From Neocallimastix lanati (nom. inval.) (Eukaryota; Neocallimastigomycota; Neocallimastigomycetes; Neocallimastigales; Neocallimastigaceae), in assembly GCA_016946835.1 (NCBI GenBank), contig JACVTC010000056.1, forward strand, positions 750,001-812,000: a DNA stretch of 62,000 bases, read 5' to 3'. Shown in pieces: positions 39,010 to 52,555 of this stretch. Every line of letters starts with the position of its first letter. Positions within the stretch are counted from its first letter, which is position 1. The notes below the pieces were generated by a model that saw nothing but the letters and a program-made list of their open reading frames with translations, did no database searches and was not told the DNA's origin. The position numbers and the translations under genes are program-made.

Positions 39010-42000
39010 TAAATTTTTTATTCATTCATTTTATTTATTGAATTATTAAATTTTTTGATTTTTTTTTTTAAAAATTATAGAACAACAACCGGATGATGGT
39101 CTCAATATTTATATAATCAAAAATCCAATATCGAAATTTAAAAGTTTTGATAAAAAAATTGAAACAGAGACTCTGACAAATCTCTATTTTTTCAATTGCG
39201 ATCTAAACGATAATGCTAAGAAATGTAAACAAACTTATGGTTATTTGAAAGGAGCAGATACCATTTATGAAATAAATGTCAAGGGGACTAAATCTATTGT
39301 TATATCAAACAGTGGTGCAACTGGAACAATTGGAAGTATTACTACTGAAACAGTCGAAGACATTACATTATATAAATTCTGTATAAATGAAACACCTTAT
39401 ACTGTTGATTTCGTTAATAATGGTAAATATATCATTAATACCGTTGACAATAATATATTTACAGGCATTAATGACAAACCAATTGTAACCAATTCCACAT
39501 CAAATGTTATCTTTTATGATAATCTCTATAGAGGTAGTAAGGTGATACTTACTGCTTCCAATGTTGCCATTGAGGTAAAAGATATTACAGAGAATGCTAA
39601 AGAAAATAGTTCTAATTTGAAAGTGTATTCTTGTGACATGACAGGTTCTTGTAAGCAAGAAAATGGATACGTTACCGATGGAAATTCTTACTATTCAGTA
39701 AGTAAAGATAATGTATCTAGTAAAATTGAAGATTTTAAAAATTCTTGTGAAGAGAACATCGGTAAATTAAATTTAGAAAAAAAGCTATGTATTAATGGTA
39801 ATAATAATGAAGCTGTTGAATTCTTAACTGAGTCGGAAAATAAAAATAATTATATTATTATAGATAGTAATAAATATAATATTGTTACCTCTATACAAAA
39901 TATGTTCTTAATCAGTGGTTTTACTCGTAATTATTAGTATATATATTATATATTTTTAAAAAAAAATAAAATAATATTGATCCATTAAAAAATAAATATT
40001 ATTGATTATATTCTTAAATAATTAACTTATTTTTTTTTTATTTTTTAAAAATTATATAATATTTGGATAATAAAAGAACCTAAGCAAGGAACTAACATAG
40101 TTAATATTGAAACCTCTGAAAATATAGATCCAACAAATTATGTCATAGAGGAAACTGATTTAAAAAATATAGCTCTTTTCTATTGTATTAATATAAATGG
40201 TGGTTTATCTTGTAAAAGAACCATTGGTTGTATTAAAATTCAAAAAGAAGGAATTAATCCTAAATATTATTCTATAGGATATGAAGGAGATAATTCTGAA
40301 ATTACTCCAAACTCTGAATGCAAGGGTAGTTCAACTGGGCAGTTAGATCCTTCAGAAAATCTCTGTCTTTACGCAAATTCTTCTTTAATATTTACAGGAG
40401 AATTGCCAACATCAACAGAATCTAAATCTTTCATAATAAAAAGACCTAATCCTAATCCTAATTCTAATTCTTCATCCGTATTTGCAAACACCTCGAATGA
40501 AAATATTTTAATTTATTCTGATGCCAATTCTTTTGTTTTTGAAAATATTGTTGATAGTAAGTATTTATATTTTATCTTTTCATTTATTGATAATTTTTTT
40601 TTCATTTAAATAATGATAGCATATCTCTTTCCAATTAAAAAGAAAATTCAAAAAAATATAAAAAAATTAAATATAAAAATAATTAAATATATAAAAATAA
40701 AATAAAATTAAAATTAATGAAAAACTACTATAAAATTTTCAAAATTAATTAAAATTACTAATTTACCAAAAAATAAAAAACTTTAAAAAAAAACAAAAAA
40801 TAAAACTAAAAAAATAAATATTAAATAATTAAGAAAATTTTTTTTATTTTTTTATTAAAATAACGTTAAGAAAAGAGCACAAAAAAACTGTAATATTAAT
40901 CTTTATTGTAAATTTTATTAAATTTTATTATAGTTTCAAGTGATAAAGGTATAAAATTATTCCTTTCTAATAATTTAGTAAAAGATATTTCTTCAGTTGA
41001 TATTGCTACAGAAAATGTTGATAAACTGTCATTATATATTTGTAGTTCAGAAGGTATTTGTACTCGAGCTGAAGGTTTTGCAAAGGATAAAACTAATTAT
41101 TATAATATTTTTGATTCTGAAGAATCTTCGTTTTCAGGTATACTTGGAACAAATAATATTGAAAGTTGTTCTTTAGCCAATATAGGAAATTTAGTTGATT
41201 CGAATAAAAGTTTATGTATTGGTGATGCAGATAGTATTGAATTCCCAGCATCTGAGAGCATTGTAAATAATTATGTTATCCATGAAGATGAACAATATAA
41301 GTTTGTCAAGACTTATAAGAATGTAATTGCCAAAATAAAATTAAAAGGTAAAAAAGATAATACTTAATAAATTTTTAATATTTGATTTAATTGAAAAAAT
41401 AGAATATTTTATTTGGTAAAATAATAATAATAATAAATAAATAATAATCAATTATAAAGAAAGAAAAAATTTTATTTGTATTTGAAAAATTATAGAAAGG
41501 ACAGTTAATTATTTATATATTTTCTTATCGTATAATTGTTAAAATTTTAATAACAATAACTGAAAGATAAGAAATAATATAAAATTTTATTTTGAAAAGT
41601 TCCTTTTTTTAATGGTTTTATTATGATTTTTATAGAAATTATAATGAGTATTAATTTTTTTTTTTAAATTTTTTTTATAATACCTAAAAAATTGAAAATT
41701 CTAATAATTTAGACTATGAAAATCTGAATGATTTCAATTTGATAGATTGTGAAAATGCAAAAGTTATTAATACGTCTGATGGTGATTATCTAAAAGCTTC
41801 CTTTTTGACTTCTAATATTGGAAATCTGGCCCTCTTTAGATGTGATATCATCAACAAGATTTGTAAACAAACTTATGGCTATCTGGCTTCCAATGATTCT
41901 ACAAAAAGTTATTATTCATTTGATGCCGTTTCAAAATCAAATAATTTAATTAAATTTGATGGTTCAACAGGATGCAATGGAGATACAGATGTTGGTACAT

Positions 42001-45000
42001 TACAGAGTAATGGAGAACTATGTCTTAAAAGTGATAGTTCTAACCAAAATCAAATTAAATATATAATGAATGAAATTAATATTTATAATCTATCAATAGA
42101 TAATCCTAGTGTGTTCTCCAATTCAAATTCTGGTAAAAGTGTGATTATTCGATCTAATGGTTGGGCCTTTTATTTGGATAATTACTATTCCGAAAAGGGT
42201 GTGAATCTTTTTGTTTCCTACAGGAAAAGTGAAACGTCTGATGTCAGTGCTAACATTAGAAATACTCTCCTTTGCAACTGTCAAAAGAATGGTATCTGTA
42301 CCGCTGTTGAAGGTTATGTCAAATATGATAACACATATTATAAAATTGCATCAAATAATCAATATTATGATAATGAAAACTTATCTGAAGCTAATAATTT
42401 TGAAACTGCTTGTTCCAATTCGAATACTAACGGATGGAAAGTACTTTCATACGGGAAACTATGTCTTGGCTCAGAAAGTATTCAATTTTTGATGACTGAG
42501 CAGATAGGATTTTATATTGGATTTGTGAATGGTGTATCCAAATTCATACGCGCCATTGAAAATGTATTTACAATCGAGGACTTAAACGGTAAATAAAGAC
42601 AATATATAATTAATATTTAATATTTATTCTCTATAGTTTTATATATAAAAATTTTTTTTATATCATTATTTAATAATAAAAAAACTAAAATTAAAAATAA
42701 AGACATTTTTTTAACTTACTTTTATATTTTAATATAAATAACTAATTTCTTATTATCTAAATTATTGATATTATTATAAATTATTCAAAAATAGGTAATA
42801 TTAATGATGGAGCCAATTTAGTGAATGTTGAAACCGCAACTATTTTGATTACACCAGTAATTACTGATGTTACCCCGATATTAAAGAACTTGTTATATTT
42901 TAATTGTGATACAACTAATTCAATTTGTAAACAAACTGTGGGGTATTTAAAAACTAGCGATGCTACTGCTTCTAGTGGTTATTATGCTATCTATAGTTCC
43001 AGTGATTCTAATGTTGAAGTGGGGTCGTTTAGTACATCATGTAATATAGAAGAAAATGGGATGTTAACTAATGATGGAAAACTCTGTTCAGAGAAGGTTT
43101 CGATTGAACTGAGTACATCAGTTTCCAATTATATTATATCTAAACCAAATGATTCTACTCCATTTAAAAGTAATAATGGTGATATTATCATGGTGAGTGC
43201 TACAAATACTAATATTATTCTAAATAATCTTTATGGTAATGCAGGACCAAATCTTATTTATAAAAGTTCAATGACTAAATATGACTTAACAAATATTGAA
43301 TCAAATATTCAAAAATTATTACTTTTCAATTGTGGAAGAAATGGTATATGTCTTTCTAATATCGGTTACATTACCGATGGCAATAAATATTTTGAAATAA
43401 AAAATAAAATTGATGATAACCCTTCAACTCCTAATAAAAATAAGGAATGCACATTCAGTGAGAATATTGGAGAAATTAATAAAGGACATGAACTTGTTCT
43501 TGACAAGAATGAAAGTATACCATTTCTTACAAATAATGAAAAAGCTGACTATATTATTAAAGAAGGAACGTTATTAGTTCGTGCAATTCCAGGTATTTTC
43601 TCTATTGGTAGTATTACCAATCCTCTAAATGAAAATAGATTATACGGGGTTATTCGTGATAGTGCAACCGCTTTCAAATTACCAACACTCTCTAATGAAA
43701 TTGAAGAAGGATTAAGTAGTCTGGCATTGTATGATTGTGACGAAAACAAGATTTGTAAACAAACATATGGTTATTTAAAATCTACCGATAATAACCCTGG
43801 TTATTATTCTTTGGGTGCAGACGGTACAACTACAAGAATTGTACCTGAATCTTCATGTAGTAATAAAGTTGGAAATCTTATTAAAGATGATAAATTTTGT
43901 TTAACGGATGATGGTTCAGTCATTGGTGATATGAGTACTAACTTATTTATAATTAATGCAACTACAAATAGTGTATTTAGCAAAAGTACAACAGAAACTG
44001 ATTTATTTGTCATGATCAAAGCCACATCAAGTTCTTTAATATTGAAAACTATGGAAAATGGCTATCAAGTTAGAAAAAAAGAAGGAAATATTATTATTGC
44101 TCCAACTATAGATGATCTAAATCAAAATCCTACTAAAATAGGTATCTATGGATGTGAGAGAAAGATGAGCACTTGTAAATTGGTACCTGGATATGTTATA
44201 TCAGGTACAAAATATTATATTTCAAAAGCAAATGAAATAGGAGTTACTGAATATGGAGACGTGACTGAAGTAAATTCTACAAAATCTAATTATTGTAAAG
44301 AAAAAATTGGTCATATTGTCAAAGAATCTAGTACATATTATCTTTGTTTAGGAGATGAAATTAGTGTTGAACTTTCTCAAGATAATGATGGAAATTATAT
44401 TGCTTTTGAGGCTGTGGCAACTGGAAGTCCATTAGAAGCTAAAAAAATGATTAAATATTCAACTGAAAATTCTGTTGGTTATATTGTTAATGATGAATAT
44501 TTTGAAGGAAAGGATAGAAATTATGTGATTAAAGTTCCAAATTCTAATATTAGCTCTCAAGAAAATTACTATCTCTACCTTTTTGAAAATGGTAGTTACT
44601 CTCTTAATAATGAAAGAGTTATTGGAGTATATAAACAATTAAATGAAGGCAATACCTACGAAGATATTTCTTCCGAACTTTCCTATGATGATAATATTTA
44701 TATCTTCTTTTGTGAATCTGGAAAATGTATTGAAACTCTCGGTTATATGAATATTGATGGTTTAATGTATACAAATGATAATACTTCTAGAGAATGGGAA
44801 ATAAGAGAAAAAACAAATAACTGTTCACCTTTAGAATATAATTATGTTAGTTACGATGGTTCCCAGCTGAAGGTATGCATGAAAATTGATAATGGTAATT
44901 CATATTCGGTGGTGGATCAAAGTAAAGATTATATGATAGCTATAAGATCAACGAATAGTTATCAAAAATTCATTGGAAATTCTGGATCATCAATTATTGG

Positions 45001-48000
45001 AAAGCCAGATGAAAAGGATGGTTATTATCTTATTAAAGAAAATATTATAATCACTGATACTAGTGATGAAAGTAATATAATTGTTATATGTCAAAATTCA
45101 GAATGTACTATTTTAAAAGCTGAGGATGGTTATTATCCAGATGCTAATGGAAATGCTGTTATCCACTGTATAAGCGAAGGCGAAAATATTACCTGTAAAT
45201 TGGAAAAGGTTAATAAGTCATCTACATTTATTGATGCAGGCGATACAAGTCATTTAATTTATTGTGAAGTGGATACTGATAGTAAAGTTTATTGTTCTTC
45301 ATTTGAAAGTAATGCAAGTGAAGAAAAGCAGGAACATTACGTAAGCGGCGATGAAAAACTTATTACCTGTACTTTCAATGGAGAGAAACCGGAATGTGTC
45401 ATTGAAGGTAGTACATTTAATGGATACTTTATGGATTCTGCACCACAACAGAGCACAGACAAAAAGATTATTAGATGTGCTTATTCTATTTGTGAAGAAA
45501 TAAAAATAAGTGAATTAAATTTAACTGGACCTGGAAATCTTAAAAATGATGCTGATGGTATTTCAATAGAAATCAATGAAAGTACTTCTATCAAAGTAGA
45601 AATTGGATGCGAAACAAGTTATCAATCCATTGATGTTGAAGCTAATGTATTCCCAGGGGTACATGAAAAAAGTACAATTTCTATTAAAATTGATAAAGAT
45701 GGTAGTATTATTTATCTTGAAGATACTTCGTTGGAAACCTGTGAAAGTACTTGCACAAATGAAATTTATTGTTGGGATTCTCAAAATAGTAAAATTCAAA
45801 CAGAAGTTAATCAAGTTTGTGATAATATTGATGGAAAAAATCATATAGAACTTACTGAAGCTGGAAAAGCCATTCTATTTTACAATAATAATGGAAAAAA
45901 TATTGAAGAGCCTACTCTAGATACAACAAACATTATGGCTTATCAGTGCACTTTTGTGGAAGGTGAGAATTTACCCCAAGAAAAATGTATCCTTGTAAAG
46001 GGATATCTTATTTCTAAAGATAATAAAATTCGTCAATGTAATGGATGGAAGCGAGAAGGATGTACCATTGTAGAAAATTCAGGTCCCTGTGTTGATGGAG
46101 ATGAAGGAAGGTTAGGAGAAGGAGATAATAGTAAAGAAGTTTGTTTCGGTAAAAATTTAGGAGTTCCTCTTCCAACAAAAGAAGATGAAGTAAGATATGT
46201 AGCATTTCAAGTTAATAATGTTAAAAATAATAATGTTAATGAAATTTACGGTAAGAATAAAGGAGAAATTGTTTTCCTTGCTTTAACTAAAAATTCAGTA
46301 TTAGTAGCGGAAGAATCCGAAGCCATCAATGAAGGTATATATTTAAATTGGAATGCTGAAAACTTAAATGATGGTTTAATTGATTGTACTGTAAAAGGTA
46401 GTATTGAAGAATGTATTATAAAAAGTGGATTAGGGTATTATCTTGATGCTAATTCTTTATTTAAAAAAGCGGAAATACAAAGAAAAAGAAGTAATGAAAA
46501 CGATTCCTATAATTGGTTAATTAAATGTGAAAAAGGAACTAAATGTCAATTAATCTCACCAAATAAAGGTTATTATATAAATGCTGATGTTTCAAATGAA
46601 CTTCCTAAAGCATTAATTAGATGTCCTGATGAAACCTATTGTATTGCTTATGATGGAAATCCAAACGATATATATATAAATAATGATGATAGTAAACTTA
46701 TTCAATGTAACTCAGATAAATGCTTAAGTGTTAATGAAAATACAAATATGTTAGGTAATAATAATATTCCTACTTATTTTAAAAATGCTGACGAGGCAGC
46801 TGATGATTCTTCTATTCTGATTAAATGTTCAGGTACTTGTACAACAATATCAGCTGAAAGTAATAGTGTTTTTCTTAATGGTAATCTTAAGTTAGATGCC
46901 ATAAATGAAAATGGTGAAAGTGGAAAACCTTTAATTATTTGTTATAATAAAAGCTATAGTGGAACAGATGCTTCCTCAATAGAATGTAAAACTTCAGAAG
47001 CAGAAGGAGCTGAGAGTTATTATATTAATGCTGGAGATTATATAAGTAATGATAATAAAAAATTACCCCTTATTAAATGTGAATCAAATAGTGAATGTGA
47101 AAGCAAAGAAGCAAATATTGCTAATGAAGCTTCTGAAGTCTTTTATATAAATAGTAATTATGGTGAAGAAAAAGATAATGAAAATTATTTGATTAAATGT
47201 ACATCCGATACAGAATGTGAATATTATAATAATGTCAAAGCAGATGACAATTCAGAGTATTATGTTCATGGTGAAGCTAATGGAATTGAAAATGCTGTTA
47301 TAGAATGTACTATGGAAGAAATAAATGAAGAGGAAGAAAGGAAATATAAAGTTTCTTGTAGATTAATTGAAAATCAATTACCAACAAATGTATATATAAG
47401 TACTTATAATCAAAAGCAAATCATTATTTGTTCTAGTAATGAATGTACTGCTCAAGATAATGGTTCAACTCCAAAGAAAACTGAATATTATATTAACACA
47501 GATCCAGAAAATAATATAAATTCCCTTATTAAATGTTCATATAATGATAATTGCATAACGGTTGAAGATTTTAATGAATTTGAAAACGAAAATCAAGTTT
47601 TTATTAATTCAGACTTTGGTAAAGCTGATGATGAAAATCAACTTATTAAATGTGAAGATGGTAGTTGTGAATTAACTAAAAGTGGAGCTACATCAGAAAA
47701 ACCAGAATATTATTTTAATTCAGGAGATTCAGATACTTCTGGTGATTATCGAGGTGACGTCATTGAATGTATTGCAAATGAAGATAGCAAAGTAACTTGT
47801 GATTCAATAATTTCGAGTGAAGGTAGTGTTTACATTAATGCCAATTATGATAATGATAAAAATGAAAATCAACTTATCATCTGTGAAAATAAAGTATGTA
47901 AAGAAAAATTAATTGAATATACTGACGAAAAAACTGAATATACTTTTGTTAATGCTGGAAAAGAAAATGAAGGTGGCATAATCAAATGTTATAAAACAAT

Positions 48001-51000
48001 TAATGAAGGAAAATGTTCAGTTAGTAAATTAGGTGAAGAAGATACTTTTATTGATAATAATACTGGTCAGTTGATTGTTTGCGATGAAAGTGGTTGTAAA
48101 CCAAAATCTACAGGTGCTTCAACAGATAGTAATGAATATTATTTGAGTGGAGAGGAAATAATTAAATGTGAAGTTATTGATGGGGAAAAAATTTGTAAAA
48201 AAGTAGTACCTATTCCTACTAATGATGATGGGGTATTTATCGATTCTTCTAATCCAAATCAAATCATTTATTGTGATGGTAATAAATGTTATTCTAAGCC
48301 ATCCACTGCTGATGATGATAAACCTCAATACTTTATTAATGGTGATCCTGATAGTGATATGATAGAATGTAGAAAGAATGGAGAAAAAATAACCTGCAAA
48401 GCCATTAGTGGTAATGATGGTGATGTCTTTTTAAATGGAAGTTATCCAGAACCCGATCAAAATAATCAAATTATTAAATGTAATTCTGAAACATGTATAG
48501 CCACTACCATCTTCAGAGGTTCTGGGGATTCTGATGAAAATCCTCAATATTTTGTAAATAGTGGAAATAAAAACAGTAATAAGATGAAAGATGCCTTAAT
48601 TGTATGTGTGATGTCAGTTTGTGAATTACAGAATGGTAGTATAAATGATGTATATGTTAATAGTGATGAGGAAACAAAGAATGATAAACCTTTAATTAAA
48701 TGTGAAAAACTTGGATGCAGTATAGGTAGTAGTGGTGCCACCAAAGGTAATAATGAAATTTACATAAATGCTGGAAAGGATGAAGGAACTTCATCTGATA
48801 ATACCTCATCAAAAAAAGGTATTATTGAATGCTCTATTGATTCAAGTAATAAAAAGGTGACATGTATTGTGAAGAAATCGGATGATGTTCAAGAAGGTCT
48901 CTATCTCAATTCAAATTACTCTGAGAACGGTGATACCAATCAAATGATTAAATGTACTAAAAAAGATGGATGTACAGGAATGACAATAACGGAGGGAACA
49001 GATACAGAATATCATGTAAATGGCGAAAGCACTGGTCTAGAGAATGCCATTATAGCCTGCACGAATACAAAATGTGAGAAGCAAACGCCAACAAGTGTCC
49101 CATCCTATTATGTAGGAAAAGATGAAAATGGAAATCAAGGTTTAATCGAATGTGTAGAAACGACAATTTCCAATCGAAGAAGATCCACAGGAAGTAATAT
49201 TCAAAAATGTACTTGGAGGCCGGCTTTCATTTCTGAAGGGTATTATTTAAACAATGGATATAACAAGTTATCCTATCCATTGATTCAATGTGATTCCTCG
49301 GAAGGATGTAATCCAGTAGAGGCAGAAATTGGATACTATGTTAATGCTGGTAATTCACAGAAACCTGTCATTGTTTGTGAAAGAGAAAATAATGAGTGTT
49401 ATGAAAGAGAGTCTCCAATCTGTCCAGAGCCAGCAATGGCTATTCCAGGAAATTATTGTTTTGCAGATGGACAATTAAAGTTCTTTAAATCTAATGGTTC
49501 TACTGCTGTCTACGCCTCTAAAAATAAAGATATTTTCGTATCTGTTACCATTCCAAAGAATGGATTCCCCGGAATTCGAAGTTCAACATTTGCTTTGTTT
49601 AAAGTCTCGTATTACTCTATTAATCGCTATTACAAAAGTGGCTCCATTATTGTTGATAAGAATGGTAATGTGGTCGATTCCATGGATGGGGATCAATCGG
49701 GTTATACGATCTATACGTGTGATGAAATTACGAAAGTGTGTACTGAAAGTAAAGGTTGTTCTCCAAACACCTATCTCTATGATGCCATCAATAAAAAGGC
49801 CATTCGTTGTAATGAGGAAGGAATAATGGAATACACTGATGAGGATGGGTATGTGATTGATGGTTCAGGTGGATCGAAGACATCTATTATTATTTATTGT
49901 GATAAGGATGGTGAAAACTGCTATATTATTAATCCTAATCAATCGAATGGTAATAGTCGTGATAGTCGTGACAACAGTGGTAGCAATAACAGACCAAAAA
50001 CGGTGTATTATACAAATGGCAATAACTTAATAAAATGTACCAATGGTATTTGTGTAAAAGTAAGTATTAAACCTGGAAATTATATAGGTTATGGAGAAGA
50101 TGGTAAACTTGGTATTATTCATTGTAACGCCAATAATGAATGTATCTTCATTAATCCTGATAGTGGTGTCAAATATTTAAATTCTGGTTCTGATCGAAAC
50201 TTTTATCCCCTCATTGAATGTACACTCAATGATGGATGTTATGTATCAAAAGGTAATCCAGGATATTATCTCACTTCCTCGAGAAAGACTTTAATATTTT
50301 GTAAAAGTTTCATAACTTGTTACGAAATAAATCCCATCGAACACTACTATTTCAATGCCGACTGTACGGAAGAAAATAATACCATCATTAAATGTGTGGA
50401 AGCTGGTAATGTGATTTCATGTTTCCTTGAAGACGCCCTCAGTGGTTACTATTTGACGAGTGAACCGGATAAATTAGTACATTGTCGTATTGGAAATAGA
50501 TGTAAAGAAATTCGTGTTTATAATGGTATCTTCCGAGGAGCCCTAAAAAAAGAAGTTTCCATTAAAAAACGTTCTGAAATGGAGAAAGATCTTCAATTAG
50601 AGATAATGAATTCTTTGAATAAGAAACTTTCTAAAAGAAAGAATGAATCACTAGAAGTTAATGATAATTCAAAAAATATAATGGATACTATTAAAAATAA
50701 AGAATTGAAGGAAGAAGAAGATAAAATCTTCAGTGTAAGAGACATCAATGATGTCTATGGTATTATTCGTTGTGTGGAAGGTAAATGTGCTACTTTAACC
50801 ATAAATGAATTATCCGCTGTTCCTATCTGTGAATTCAGTAACAATAAATGCTATATCACACTCGATTATTCCATGACAAAAAAAGCGACAACCTCGATAG
50901 GGGCTGGTGATTTCTGTACAAATAGTGATCATTCCGTTCTCTATTTTGCCACTGATACTATTGTAGTAAAGCCGAATGTTATTTCTGGAAAAACAGCCAC

Positions 51001-52555
51001 CTACGTCTATACGACTTCTACCACCAATTGTCTTGAAGCCAACGATTCCTATCATGATAGGTACTTTGCAGAGAAATCAACTATCTATAGCCTCGATGTT
51101 GATTGCATTCTTCAAATCTACGAAACGGCTTATATCTTTTTGAATAATAAAGAAAACCGAATTGTTCGTAGTCGTGATATCGATGAATACAATGATAACC
51201 ATGTTAAATTGTACAGTTGTAAAGAAAGTAATTGTCGACCTGTTGATGCTCTGAATACTGTTACCTATATTGCTGACATTAATAAGAGAATCTTGAAATA
51301 TAATGTAAATAACAAATTATATTCTTTTGCCAATGATAAGGATATCATTTGTATCTTTAAGGATAATAAATGTACACCTAATGTTGATATGAAGAAGAAT
51401 GAATTCTGTGTCACTTATAAAGGAGAGCTTGTTCTAGCTCAATCTTCAATTAAAAATCGTGAAACTGGAGATTGTTACCTCTCCGAAGGTATTAATTCTT
51501 ACATCTATGGCTACGGCTTCTCTCAACACCTCTACCACATGAATCAATTTTCAGCTCAAATGGTGGATCAAACAGGATATTACATCATTAATATGTTTAC
51601 AAATACCATCATCGAAAGAAGGATCTATTTCTCCAAAAATATTAATCTTGTGATGTATGCCTGCATACATTCTTCCTGTCACATCTATGAACCTCATGAA
51701 AATACGTATTATTATGACTCACAGGCTAAAACCATTTTTAGATATAGAGATGGGAAGTATAGCTTACCTAATACTTCAGGTTATGCCTACATTTCTATTG
51801 ATCCTACCAAAAAGTACATTTATAAGTTTGAGAAAGCAGCAGTAGATGAAATAAAAATACAAACTATTGCCAGTTACGGTTATTACTACACGATAGACAA
51901 AGAAATGTATTACTGTAGTCAGGATAAAGATAGTAATTGTAGTCCTATCAGTGAAACTGGCTACTACATTACGAATACAGGTACAATTTATTATTGTATT
52001 CATGATTCTGAGGAATTGGAAGAGACGGAATGTACGAAACAAAATTGTATCAGTGGTCAATATTATTATATTGAGGAAAGCTATTATCGCTGTGACAGTC
52101 ATTCCAATTTCGTTCCAATGAAATCCAAGTACTGTTCCTATGATGAAAATGTCATCATTAACTTCCCTCTGGCTTTAACAGAAGAATTACCATTTAATGT
52201 TAAACAAGCAATAGAGAATATTCGTATAAATAATAATTCAACAGCAATTTCTCATGGACGTGGAAAAAACAATTTGGAATCGGTCAGTGGTATTTTTACA
52301 AATTGTACATACAACATAGAAGAAAGTATCTCCATGTTTGATCTGGTCTGTATTAATAATTATGTTGTAGTTGATAAGGAAACAGATGAATTAAAGATTT
52401 GTTCCATTGAACAACTCGGTTATGTTGAATGTATAGAAAATGAAGAAAATCCAAAAAAATGTAATATAAGTAGTAATTCCAAACTAATAAAACCTTATTT
52501 CCTTATGTTAATATGTTCTATTTTAACATCTATAATTTTTATAAAAATATATTAA
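33023..52555 (+). CDS. Giant (~5255 aa) secreted, anchored cysteine-repeat protein, scaffoldin-like
   Basis: Exons by splice sites and frame: 33023-33069, 33212-33958, 34151-35080, 35674-36504, 36759-37181, 38191-38598, 39081-39926, 40077-40556, 40934-41347, 41713-42588, 42795-52555. The first visible exon encodes a signal peptide core (LIYLLLLYQLQYVLA). A five-base first exon ATG-TT (32977-32981) would join in frame but its donor GTTATA is poor, so the start is unsettled. Then come N-terminal A/B modules (residues ~270-2770), a GYY/VYIN cysteine-repeat array (~2775-4580), a conserved Cys-rich domain, and a C-terminal hydrophobic tail (LIKPYFLMLICSILTSIIF) with almost no cytoplasmic part, as in GPI-anchored or tail-anchored proteins. 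Size near 580 kDa, secretion, tandem Cys repeats and surface anchor fit ScaA-type scaffoldins of gut fungi. No enzyme domain is seen. The scaffoldin role is inferred. Confidence 0.78.
34151..45000 (+). other. Tandem A/B modules encoded by phase-1 exons
   Basis: Each A half (about 140 residues) contains LxLFNCD...ICKQTYGYLK...YYS...GxL...GKLCL...NYII...VFS...AT.N..FYDNLY. Each B half contains LKVYLCN..G.C.Q..GY..DGN.YY...SC..NIG.L...KLCLG...NYII...F.I..ING. Exons 34151, 35674, 39081 and 41713 each hold a full A+B unit; exons 36759/38191 and 40077/40934 split A from B. Every junction from 33069 to 42795 is phase 1 and every internal module exon length is a multiple of three. The terminal exon carries about two to three more modules without introns. 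I know no named domain for this module, and the minus-strand paralogue lacks it. Confidence 0.75.
45100..50530 (+). repeat. Cysteine-repeat array coding for alternating VYIN and EYYVN units
   Basis: Protein-level tandem repeat of about 33 residues. Each unit opens with an aromatic-Asn turn (GYYxDA, VFINS or EYYVN) followed by LIKC and a second Cys 4-8 residues later. Two unit types alternate, giving a dimer period near 65-70 residues. Near 49420-49900 the array is broken by a conserved segment (GNYCFADGQLKFF, KNGFPGIRSS). Successive units match, in order, those of the minus-strand protein. In gut-fungal scaffoldins such repeats are proposed to bind dockerins; that role is not visible from sequence alone. 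Confidence 0.75.
50745..52552 (+). other. Conserved C-terminal Cys-rich domain and hydrophobic anchor
   Basis: Non-repetitive segment starting at VYGIIRCVEGKCA, after a charged Lys/Glu-rich stretch (about 50575-50740), closely matching the C-terminal domain of the minus-strand protein. It ends with a Ser/Asn-rich spacer (CNISSNSK) and a roughly 20-residue hydrophobic tail running to the stop, the layout of a GPI-attachment signal. A single-pass tail anchor is the alternative. Confidence 0.65.
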
